5,828 nucleotides of DNA from Candidatus Melainabacteria bacterium (GTDB lineage: Bacteria; Actinomycetota; Actinomycetes; Mycobacteriales; Pseudonocardiaceae): assembly GCA_903970565.1 (NCBI GenBank), contig CAJCJE010000892.1:1-5828 (forward strand). Direction: 5' to 3'. Made by a program: the position numbers and the translations under genes. Shown here one piece after another: positions 1-5,142 of this stretch. The notes beneath the pieces were generated by a model. The model did no database searches. It was not told the DNA's origin and was given only the letters and a program-made list of their open reading frames with translations. The first letter of the stretch is position 1. Each line of letters begins with the position of its first letter.

Positions 1-1
1 G

Positions 2-121
2 GAGGCCGATGGCGCGGCTGAGAGCACCGTGGGAATTACCTCGGAGTCCGCTAAGAAACCGGCCACGTCGGCCGATTCGGTCGATGAATCGGCCGACCGA
101 CCGGTAGAACTGGATCAGTAA
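2..121 (+). CDS. C-terminal end of an upstream gene (partial, function unknown)
   Basis: An open frame enters from the left edge and stops at TAA 119-121, giving 39 residues that end in VELDQ. The visible part is acidic and low in complexity (Ala, Ser, Asp, Glu, with a SADSVDESAD stretch), so it looks like a disordered tail and carries no recognisable domain. The other plus-strand frames stop at 19-21 (TGA) and 105-107 (TAG) and give Arg/Pro-rich products typical of shadow frames. A minus-strand frame is also open across this stretch, so strand is not certain. Third positions are less GC-rich than in the other genes here, as is common in disordered tails. The composition resembles the C-terminal tail of the membrane protein at 270-1994, which allows (but does not show) that the two are tandem relatives. 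No function can be given. Confidence 0.5.
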   Translation, partial: EADGAAESTVGITSESAKKPATSADSVDESADRPVELDQ

Positions 122-159
122 CAGCGAATCTGCGGCCAGTCACCGAGGAACGAACACGG

Positions 160-282
160 ATGTCTGCGATTGATCACGGGCACCGTGCTGCCCGAACCGT
201 CGCGCGCACGCCTGGCCGGCCCGGCGCCGGGCCGGCCAGGCAGCGCCGGGAACATCGGCCCCCGACACGGTGGGTACGGTGA
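160..282 (+). CDS. Possible 40-residue leader ORF upstream of the membrane-protein gene
   Basis: ATG 160 is preceded by GAGGAA (145-150) at a 9-nt spacing, a reasonable Shine-Dalgarno. The frame runs 40 codons to TGA 280-282. The stop overlaps GTG 279-281, one candidate start of the next gene, as GTGA, the arrangement typical of translational coupling. The peptide begins MSAIDHGHRAARTVART and has 10 Arg in 40 residues. That is also what a non-coding GC-rich frame would give, so the protein itself is not convincing and it has no recognisable domain. Its codons run through the 32-bp palindrome at 210-241, so ribosomes on this ORF would compete with folding of that hairpin. It may be a leader peptide or just chance. 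Confidence 0.25.
   Translation: MSAIDHGHRAARTVARTPGRPGAGPARQRREHRPPTRWVR
177..194 (+). terminator. Small hairpin after the upstream gene
   Basis: CGGGCA (177-182) pairs perfectly with TGCCCG (189-194) across a 6-nt loop, 55 nt after the upstream stop. An alternative 5-bp stem, CACGG (175-179) with CCGTG (183-187), excludes the first. There is no U-run. It may help to terminate the upstream transcript together with the palindrome at 210-241, or it may be part of the leader of the next gene. Confidence 0.25.
210..241. terminator. Perfect 32-bp palindrome; terminator or attenuator candidate
   Basis: The half-site GCCTGGCCGGCCCGGC (210-225) is followed directly by its exact reverse complement (226-241), with no mismatch and no spacer. 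As RNA it would form a stem of about 14 bp closed by a 4-nt loop, almost all G-C. There is no U-tract, which is usual for strong hairpin terminators in high-GC actinobacteria. It lies 88 nt after the upstream stop and about 28-46 nt before the candidate starts of the membrane-protein gene. It could therefore end the upstream transcript, attenuate entry into the next gene, or be a DNA-level binding site. The structure is certain from sequence; the role is inferred. Confidence 0.55.
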
Positions 283-1994
283 GCGCGATGGACAGCGACG
301 TGGGTACCACCCTGGCCAGTACCGGCCTCGTGGCAGACACCGAGAACCCGACGGTCGAGGGCAGGGCGACCGGGGACGGCACCGGCCGCTCGACCGGCCG
401 GCGCCGAGCGACCACCGGCTCCGCGCCGACCTCGCCCCCCGGTCGGCTGCGTTCGGTGTTTCGCCTGGCCACCCTGCGGACGCACTGGCTGATGACGATC
501 CTCATGGTGGTCGGCATCATCATGCGGGTCATCACGCTCCAGGCCTACCAACCCGGTCTGCTGAACCTGGACTCCTGGGCCTACCTGGACAACGCCGGAC
601 CGCTGGCCCCGCAGTTCCTGGACCCCATCGGCTACCCGCTGCTCATCCTGCGCCCGCTGCTGCCGCTGGGCGGCATCCACACCGTGGTGATCGTGCAGCA
701 CCTGGCCGGCCTCGGGATGGGCCTGGCGATCTACGCCCTCGCGCTGCGGCTGGGCTCCCGGCGCTGGCTGGCCGCGCTGGCCGCCGCCCCGGTGCTGATC
801 GACGCCTTCGAACTGAACATCGAGGAGACCATCCTCTCCGACATCTGGCTCCAGGTCGCGGTTGTCATCGTGTTCTGGCTGCTGCTGGCCAAGGGCGTGC
901 CCGGTCCCGGCCGTGCCGCGCTGGCCGGCCTGTTCGTCGGGGTCTCGCTGACCATCCGGATGGTCGCGCTGCCACTGATCGTGCCGGTCGTGCTCTACCT
1001 GATCCTGGCCGGCGGGCAGTGGCGCAGCGCGGCAGGCCGGCGCCGGATCGCCACCCGCGCCGGAGCCTGCGCTGCGGCGTTCGCGGTCGTGGTCTTCAGC
1101 TACGCCGCCTACTTCCACTCCGTCACCGGCCAGTGGGGGCTGAACACCGCCTCCGGCAACTCCATCTACGGCCGCACCGCCGAGATCGCCAACTGCCCGC
1201 AGGACGACCTCACCAAGGTGCTCCAGGAGCTGTGCCCGAAGGAGCCGCTCGGTCAGCGGCTGGGCTCGGACGCCTACGCGCACGCCGACGGCACCCCCGG
1301 CTGGCCCGGCTACGTGCCGCCCGGCAAGACCATCTACGACCTGGACAAGGAATTCGCCGACAAGGTCATCGAGCACCAGCCGCTCCAAGTCGCCGAGGCC
1401 GTGCTGCTGGACTTCGCCAAGGGCTTCTGGCCGACGCACATCACCTTCGGCACCGATCCACCCGCGATCACCTGGCAGTTCCTCACCGTCTACCCGGCCT
1501 ACTACAGCGCTCCGAACCAGACACCGCCGCAGATCGAGCGGATGATGCAGGCGTACGTGCAGAAATACAGCGGCGGACCGGGCGTGGCCAGCCCGGTGCT
1601 CGGCCAGATCCTGCGCGACTACCAGACCGTGATCTACACGCCGGGACCGTTCCTGCTGCTCGCCGGGATCTTCGGCGGCATTGCCGGATTCGGCTACGGC
1701 AAGGCGAAACGCTCGACACTGCGCGGTCCGGCGCTGCTGCTGGTCGGGATGGCGGTGACCCTGCTCGGCATGGCCGCCGCGTTCGAGTTCTCCTGGCGCT
1801 ACCAGCTGCCCGGCCTCGTCCTGTTCCCGCTGGCCGGGGCGCTCGCGCTGACCGCGTTGACCGGCCGGTCAACGACGGCGGTCACGACCGAGACCGCTGC
1901 CCTGCTCGGCACCGAGGGCACGCTCGCCGACGAGGACGCGCGCGCCGAGCAGACCGCGCCGGCCGAGGACGACGGGCCGGCCGAGGGGAGTTGA
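270..1994 (+). CDS. Polytopic membrane protein, GT-C (ArnT/PMT-like) glycosyltransferase candidate
   Basis: This 574-residue protein probably transfers a sugar from a lipid-phosphate donor on the outer face of the membrane; that role is inferred from architecture, and acceptor and sugar are unknown. Residues 1-72 are hydrophilic and Arg-rich (cytoplasmic by the positive-inside rule). A first membrane helix spans about 73-90, followed by LDSWAYL (100-106), where GT-C enzymes carry a catalytic Asp in the first external loop (candidate D101). More hydrophobic segments lie near 122-157, 164-180, 192-208, 217-247 and 265-282. NIEETILSD (183-191) sits in a short loop. A large hydrophilic, presumably external region spans 283-455, with C309 and C322 able to form a disulfide. 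Further helices lie at 457-475, 486-503 and 512-531, with SWRYQLP (508-514) resembling the RY..P element of GT39-like enzymes. An Ala/Glu/Asp-rich tail (532-574) follows. GTG 270 is the longest start; GTG 279 (overlapping the leader-ORF stop) and ATG 288 (GGTGAG 4 nt upstream) are equally possible, and none has a strong RBS. It converges on the LLM gene. Confidence 0.82.
   Translation: MGTVSAMDSDVGTTLASTGLVADTENPTVEGRATGDGTGRSTGRRRATTGSAPTSPPGRLRSVFRLATLRTHWLMTILMVVGIIMRVITLQAYQPGLLNLDSWAYLDNAGPLAPQFLDPIGYPLLILRPLLPLGGIHTVVIVQHLAGLGMGLAIYALALRLGSRRWLAALAAAPVLIDAFELNIEETILSDIWLQVAVVIVFWLLLAKGVPGPGRAALAGLFVGVSLTIRMVALPLIVPVVLYLILAGGQWRSAAGRRRIATRAGACAAAFAVVVFSYAAYFHSVTGQWGLNTASGNSIYGRTAEIANCPQDDLTKVLQELCPKEPLGQRLGSDAYAHADGTPGWPGYVPPGKTIYDLDKEFADKVIEHQPLQVAEAVLLDFAKGFWPTHITFGTDPPAITWQFLTVYPAYYSAPNQTPPQIERMMQAYVQKYSGGPGVASPVLGQILRDYQTVIYTPGPFLLLAGIFGGIAGFGYGKAKRSTLRGPALLLVGMAVTLLGMAAAFEFSWRYQLPGLVLFPLAGALALTALTGRSTTAVTTETAALLGTEGTLADEDARAEQTAPAEDDGPAEGS
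1855..1874. repeat. Perfect 20-bp palindrome inside the 3' end of the membrane-protein gene
   Basis: CGTTGACCGG (1855-1864) is followed at once by its exact reverse complement CCGGTCAACG, giving the operator-like core TTGACC-GGCC-GGTCAA. It covers residues around A529-T535, where the last membrane helix gives way to the acidic tail. Reading through the gene, the Leu codon TTG (1857-1859) and the Ser codon TCA (1869-1871), both inside the palindrome, are the only TTG-Leu and TCA-Ser that I find; the other Leu codons are CTG/CTC and the other Ser codons TCC/TCG/AGC/AGT. The palindrome is certain; a role as protein-binding site or RNA hairpin is inference. Confidence 0.5.
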
Positions 1995-1995
1995 G

Positions 1996-2023
1996 CGCGG
2001 CCGGCCCGCGTTCGGTCGGCCGA
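1996..2023. terminator. GC-rich inverted repeats between convergent genes; bidirectional terminator candidate
   Basis: The 31-bp gap between the convergent stops (1994 and 2026) is filled with self-complementary sequence. CGCGG (1996-2000) pairs with CCGCG (2006-2010) around the palindrome GGCCGGCC (1999-2006), and TCGGCCGA (2016-2023) is a second palindrome. CGGCCG at 1998-2003 and 2017-2022 could also pair with each other. No U-run is present on either strand. The position suggests a shared terminator, but GC-rich DNA makes short dyads common. Confidence 0.35.
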
Positions 2024-2025
2024 GT

Positions 2026-2865
2026 TCAGTTGATACCCGACAGCGCGTCCGCGAGCGGCGCGAGCACGGCCGGGTCGTACGGCGTGGGCAGCTGGACGAT
2101 CGCCAGGTCGAGTTCTGCCTGTGCGAAGGCCGCCGCCGACTCGGCCACCGCGTGCACCCCGTCCGGCGACAGGAGCCGAAGGTGCGCGGACAGGGTGATC
2201 TCGGCCGGGTCACGGCCGATGTCGGCGCAGTGCTGGTGCAGCACCTCGCGCTTGCGCGCGAATTCCTCGATCGTGCCGCCGCCGAAGTTCCAGTGCTGCG
2301 CGAAGCGCGCGGTCGTGCGCAGGGTCCGCTTCTCGCCGTTGCCCCCGATGCAGATCGGCGGATGCGGTCGCTGGAGGGGTTTCGGCTCGCAGTGGGCGTG
2401 CTTGAGCTGGTAGTACGTCCCGGTGAAGTCGGTCCACTCCTTGGTCAGCAGGTCGACGATGACCTCGCAGGCCTCCTCGAACCGGTCGCTGCGCTCCTTC
2501 TTGCTGCCCAGCTCCATGCCGTACGCGCCGGACTCCTCCTCGTTCCAGCCCGCGCCGAGGCCCAGTTCGAGTCGGCCGCCGGAGATGATGTCCAGCGAGG
2601 CGGCCATGTTCGCCAGCACCGCCGGGTGTCGATAGTGGATACCGCTGACCAGCACGCCCAGCCGCAGCCGGGTGGTGGCCTGCGCCAGCGCGGCGAGCGT
2701 GATCCAGCCTTCCAGGCAGGGCCCGGAGGTGTCGGCGGTGAGCGGATAGAAGTGGTCGAAGGTCCAGGCGGACTCGAAGAGGTCGATCTGGTCCCCTTCG
2801 CGCCAGACGGCGAGCATGTCCGACCACGTGGTGTTGTGTGGGGCGGTCTTGAAGGCGAATCTCAT
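2026..2865 (-). CDS. LLM-class F420-dependent oxidoreductase, Rv1855c family
   Basis: A 279-residue TIM-barrel protein of the luciferase-like superfamily, expected to use deazaflavin F420 for hydride transfer; the substrate is not known. The sequence is typical of the Rv1855c-type family throughout: MRFAFKTAPHNTTWSDMLAVW (1-21), FESAWTFDHFYPL (30-42), GPCLEGW (48-54), GVLVSGIHYRHPAVLANMA (70-88), SGGRLELGLGAGWNEEE (95-111) and the cofactor-phosphate-type segment PPICIGGNGEKRTL (169-182). It is slightly shorter than the roughly 300 residues usual for the family, lost at the C-terminus. The start at ATG 2865-2863 is chosen because family homology begins exactly there. The frame can be extended upstream to 2976, but the extra 37 residues show no family similarity and cross the promoter. 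No Shine-Dalgarno precedes the ATG and a -10-like box lies 6 nt upstream, so a leaderless mRNA is likely. It is divergent from malQ; nothing links it functionally to glycogen metabolism. Confidence 0.93.
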   Translation of the reverse strand: MRFAFKTAPHNTTWSDMLAVWREGDQIDLFESAWTFDHFYPLTADTSGPCLEGWITLAALAQATTRLRLGVLVSGIHYRHPAVLANMAASLDIISGGRLELGLGAGWNEEESGAYGMELGSKKERSDRFEEACEVIVDLLTKEWTDFTGTYYQLKHAHCEPKPLQRPHPPICIGGNGEKRTLRTTARFAQHWNFGGGTIEEFARKREVLHQHCADIGRDPAEITLSAHLRLLSPDGVHAVAESAAAFAQAELDLAIVQLPTPYDPAVLAPLADALSGIN

Positions 2866-2871
2866 ACTGTG

Positions 2872-2900
2872 ATCATAAGGGCGGAGTAGCTCCAGCTCAG
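2872..2900 (-). promoter_or_regulatory. Leaderless promoter of the LLM oxidoreductase gene
   Basis: On the minus strand TATGAT (2877-2872) matches the TATAAT -10 consensus at 5 of 6 positions. Six bases (CACAGT) separate it from the ATG at 2865, so a normal transcription start falls on or next to the A of the start codon. With a 17-bp spacer the -35 position reads CTGAGC (2900-2895), a weak 3-of-6 match to TTGACA. The lack of a Shine-Dalgarno agrees with leaderless translation, which is common in actinobacteria. Confidence 0.55.
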
Positions 2901-2936
2901 GCTGGGGAAATCCGTCTGTCCCAGGGCGCGTTTCCC
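2890..2936. promoter_or_regulatory. Inverted repeats in the malQ/LLM divergent intergenic region; operator candidates
   Basis: CTCCAGC (2890-2896) and GCTGGGG (2901-2907) form a 7-bp dyad (one G-T pair) around the 4-nt centre TCAG, overlapping the predicted -35 of the LLM promoter. Just beyond, GGGAAA (2905-2910) is inversely repeated as TTTCCC (2931-2936) with 20 nt between. A regulator bound here could act on either divergent gene. I found no convincing -10/-35 pair for malQ on the plus strand in 2866-3011, so the malQ promoter is unresolved. Confidence 0.25.
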
Positions 2937-2998
2937 GGTCCTCCTCCGCGCAGCCGGTACGCGGGGACCGTGACACGCGCCGTCATGCTCTGCCCGAC

Positions 2999-3005
2999 AA
3001 GAGGA
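2999..3005 (+). promoter_or_regulatory. Ribosome binding site that decides the malQ start
   Basis: AAGAGGA ends 6 nt before GTG 3012. The alternative in-frame starts GTG 2970 and ATG 2985 lack a comparable site at proper spacing, so this element favours 3012. Confidence 0.6.
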
Positions 3006-3011
3006 TGCGGT

Positions 3012-4985
3012 GTGCGAGACGCAGAACTGGCGGAACTTGCCCGTGCGCACGGAGTGGCGACCAGCTACGCCGACGGCGACCGACGGCAGGTCGAGGTGGA
3101 CGACGCCGTAGTCGTCGCCGTGCTCGGTCAACTGGGCGTCGACGCCTCGTCGCCGGCCGCGATCCGCGCCGGACTGGCCGAGGCCGCCCGCGCCGCGACC
3201 GATCTGCCGGCGACCGTGGTGCTGCGGGCCGGCCACGGTCGTGCGCTGCCGGCGCCTGGCGAAATCCACTGCGAGGACGGCACGGTCCGCGCCGCTGACA
3301 GCGCCATCCCGGCCGACCTGCCGCTGGGCTATCACCGGCTGCGGGTCGACGACCGCGAACTGACCCTGATCGTCGTCCCGGACGCGCTGCCGCGGCCGCC
3401 GCGTACCTGGGGCTGGATGGTGCAGCTCTACGCGCTGCACTCGGCCGGGTCCTGGGGCATCGGCGACTACGCCGACCTGCGCGAGCTGGCCGACTGGTCC
3501 GGCCGGGAACTCGGCGCCGGCGTGCTGCTGGTCAACCCGCTGCATGCGCCGACCCCGGTCCTGCCGGTCGAGGCCTCGCCGTACGCGCCCTCCAGCAGGC
3601 GCTTCGCCAATCCGCTCTACCTGCGGGTCCAGCAGACCGCCGGCTACCGGCGCCTGGCGGAGGCGGCCCGGCGCGAGGTCGACGCGCTGCGTCCGGAGCA
3701 GGGGGAGCGGATCGACTACGACGGCGTGTTCACCGCCAAGCAGCAGGCCCTCGCGCTGATCCGGGCCGCCGACCCGGACGCGGACGCACCGGCCGATCCG
3801 GCGCTGACCGAGTTCGCCACGTTCTGCGCGCTGGCCGAACGCCACGGCCGCCGGTGGCGCGACTGGCCGGCCGAACTGCGCCATCCCGACTCGCCGGCCG
3901 TCGCCGAGCAGCGCGCGCAACTCGCCGACCGGGTCGGCTACCACGCCTGGCTCCAGCGGCAGTGCGCCGAACAGCTCGGCGCCGCCCGGCAGGCCTCCGT
4001 GGACGCCGGCATGGCCGTCGGCATCGTGCACGACCTCGCCGTCGGCATCGACCCGAACGGCGCCGACGCCTGGGCTTTGCAGGACGTGCTGGCCACCGGC
4101 GCCACCGTTGGCGCCCCGCCGGACGCCTTCAACCAGCGCGGCCAGGACTGGCAGCTCTCCCCGTGGCACCCGGCGCGGCTGGCCGAGGCCGGTTACCAGC
4201 CCTACCGGGACGTGGTGCGGGCCGCGCTGCGCAACGGAGGTGGCCTGCGCGTGGACCACGTGGCCGGGCTGTGGCGGCTGTGGTGGGTGCCCACCGGTAA
4301 ACCGGCCAACCGGGGCACCTACGTCTACTACGACGCCGAGGCCATGTTCGGCGTCCTGGCCCTGGAGGCCGCGCGGACCGGCGGAGTGGTCATCGGCGAG
4401 GATCTGGGCACGGTGGAACCCGAGGTCAGTACAGGTCTGCGGGAACGCAACGCGCTGGGCTGCGCGGTGCTGTGGTTCGAGAACGACGAGAACGACGAGA
4501 ACGATGAGGACAGTCCGCCCAGGATGCTCGCGCCGGCCGGCTGGCCCGAACGCGCCGCCGCCAGCATCTCCACCCACGACCTGCCCACCGCCGCCGGTTT
4601 CCTGCGCGCCGAGCACGTCCGGGTCCGTGCCGAACTCGGCCAGCTGACCGAGACCCCGGAACAGGCCGCCGCGCAGGCCGCCGCCGACCGGGCCCGGCTG
4701 CTGGACCTGTTGCGCGCCGAGGGCCTGATTGCCGCTGATCAGGCCGATCCCGACGAGGAGAGCCTGATTGTCGCCATGCACCGTCTACTGGCGAGTACGC
4801 CGTGTCGGCTGCATCTGGTGTCCCCGTACGATGTCATCGGAGAAGTCCGGCAGCCCAACCTGCCCGGCACTGTCGACCAGTACCCGAACTGGCGATTGCC
4901 GTTGACGATGCCGTTGGAGGAATTCCGCCGCGACCAGCGAGTTCAGCACATCGTGGATACCTTCCGTGCTGGGCCGCGCACCTGA
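3012..4985 (+). CDS. malQ: 4-alpha-glucanotransferase (amylomaltase), GH77
   Basis: Cytoplasmic enzyme that moves alpha-1,4-glucan segments between maltodextrins, releasing glucose. From GTG 3012 it has 657 residues, normal for an actinobacterial MalQ. Residues 1 to about 125 form the N-terminal accessory domain found in these enzymes; the GH77 barrel begins near GWMVQLYALHSAGSWGIGDY (134-153). Family motifs follow: SPYAPSSRRFANPLYL (189-204), PPDAFNQRGQDWQLSPW (369-385), LRVDHVAGL with nucleophile D415, GEDLGTV with acid/base E463, STHDLPT with D523, and the C-terminal GTVDQYPNWRLPL (619-631). All three catalytic acids are present, so it should be active. GTG 3012 is preferred over GTG 2970 and ATG 2985 because AAGAGGA precedes it and MRDAELAELARAHGVAT matches the usual MalQ N-terminus. 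Odd points: an (END)3 repeat at 490-498 in a variable loop, and several TTG Leu codons near the 3' end, where GC content falls. glgX follows 157 bp downstream on the same strand, so the products probably work on the same dextrin pool. Confidence 0.96.
   Translation: MRDAELAELARAHGVATSYADGDRRQVEVDDAVVVAVLGQLGVDASSPAAIRAGLAEAARAATDLPATVVLRAGHGRALPAPGEIHCEDGTVRAADSAIPADLPLGYHRLRVDDRELTLIVVPDALPRPPRTWGWMVQLYALHSAGSWGIGDYADLRELADWSGRELGAGVLLVNPLHAPTPVLPVEASPYAPSSRRFANPLYLRVQQTAGYRRLAEAARREVDALRPEQGERIDYDGVFTAKQQALALIRAADPDADAPADPALTEFATFCALAERHGRRWRDWPAELRHPDSPAVAEQRAQLADRVGYHAWLQRQCAEQLGAARQASVDAGMAVGIVHDLAVGIDPNGADAWALQDVLATGATVGAPPDAFNQRGQDWQLSPWHPARLAEAGYQPYRDVVRAALRNGGGLRVDHVAGLWRLWWVPTGKPANRGTYVYYDAEAMFGVLALEAARTGGVVIGEDLGTVEPEVSTGLRERNALGCAVLWFENDENDENDEDSPPRMLAPAGWPERAAASISTHDLPTAAGFLRAEHVRVRAELGQLTETPEQAAAQAAADRARLLDLLRAEGLIAADQADPDEESLIVAMHRLLASTPCRLHLVSPYDVIGEVRQPNLPGTVDQYPNWRLPLTMPLEEFRRDQRVQHIVDTFRAGPRT
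4479..4505 (+). repeat. Three tandem 9-bp repeats in malQ
   Basis: GAGAACGAC occurs twice and then as GAGAACGAT, followed by GAGGAC. It is in frame and encodes Glu-Asn-Asp three times (residues 490-498), then Glu-Asp, between the conserved LWF core strand and the segment leading to the STHDLPT motif. The units are nearly identical at DNA level, which suggests recent slippage. Copy number could change without breaking the frame. Confidence 0.85.
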
Positions 4986-5004
4986 CGTCACCGTTTCAGG
5001 TGAC
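4979..5004 (+). terminator. Alternative hairpins over the malQ stop codon
   Basis: CACCTGA (4979-4985, including the malQ stop) pairs perfectly with TCAGGTG (4996-5002) across a 10-nt loop. A competing stem pairs GTCACC (4987-4992) with GGTGAC (4999-5004) across a 6-nt loop; both use 4999-5002, so only one can form at a time. The stretch after it is A6 (5005-5010), not a U-run, so this is not a canonical intrinsic terminator for plus-strand transcripts. It may terminate weakly, protect the malQ 3' end, or switch read-through into glgX. Confidence 0.35.
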
Positions 5005-5026
5005 AAAAAACTGTGATTGTTTACTT

Positions 5027-5040
5027 GCCGTCGTCACGGC
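5027..5040 (+). other. Short hairpin in the malQ-glgX gap
   Basis: GCCGT (5027-5031) and ACGGC (5036-5040) form a 5-bp stem around CGTC. It lies in a noticeably less GC-rich part of the window. A GTGACA (5000-5005) resembling a -35 precedes this region, but I could not find a good -10 at the right spacing, so a glgX promoter in 4986-5142 is plausible without being located. Confidence 0.2.
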
Positions 5041-5101
5041 GTATTCAACGATGGCATGGTTGTCGATCGTGTGTCCGGAAGCTGGCCTGGCTCCTGGTCA
5101 C

Positions 5102-5120
5102 ATCGATCCAGTATCGATAC
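5102..5120. promoter_or_regulatory. Paired ATCGAT palindromes upstream of glgX; operator candidate
   Basis: ATCGAT occurs at 5102-5107 and 5113-5118, 11 bp apart start to start, about one helical turn. The second copy is the centre of a perfect 10-bp palindrome, GTATCGATAC (5111-5120). The pair lies just before the glgX ribosome binding site, where a bound regulator could block transcription or sit near a transcription start. No known regulator is recognised from it. Confidence 0.3.
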
Positions 5121-5127
5121 AGCAAGC

Positions 5128-5134
5128 GGAGGAG
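5128..5134 (+). promoter_or_regulatory. Ribosome binding site of glgX
   Basis: GGAGGAG, a near-perfect Shine-Dalgarno, ends 8 nt before ATG 5143 and fixes the start. It is the strongest ribosome binding site in the window. Confidence 0.85.
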
Positions 5135-5142
5135 TCGAGGAT

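Noticed and set aside
174..1439. 421-codon minus-strand open frame opposite the membrane-protein gene
   Set aside because: Low-complexity Gly/Gln/Asp-rich shadow; the plus-strand frame has clear membrane helices and biased third positions.
170..2413. 747-codon plus-strand open frame
   Set aside because: It spans the membrane-protein gene, the convergent boundary and part of the LLM gene in another frame; the Arg/Pro/Gly/Ala-rich product is typical of a GC-rich shadow.
2940..2947. GGAGGAGG on the minus strand, a strong Shine-Dalgarno look-alike
   Set aside because: No ATG, GTG or TTG lies at a suitable distance downstream on that strand, so it appears fortuitous.
2866..2976. 37-residue N-terminal extension of the LLM oxidoreductase
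   Set aside because: It lacks family similarity, has no usable RBS at 2976, and would cover the TATGAT promoter box.
4098..4115. 7-bp perfect hairpin GGCGCCA-CCGT-TGGCGCC within malQ
   Set aside because: It lies in the middle of conserved coding sequence with ordinary codons; short GC-rich dyads of this size are expected here.
2862..4781. 639-codon minus-strand open frame opposite malQ
   Set aside because: It is antisense to a well-supported GH77 gene, has a Gly/Gln/Val/Arg-rich product without motifs, and is explained by GC bias of malQ codons.
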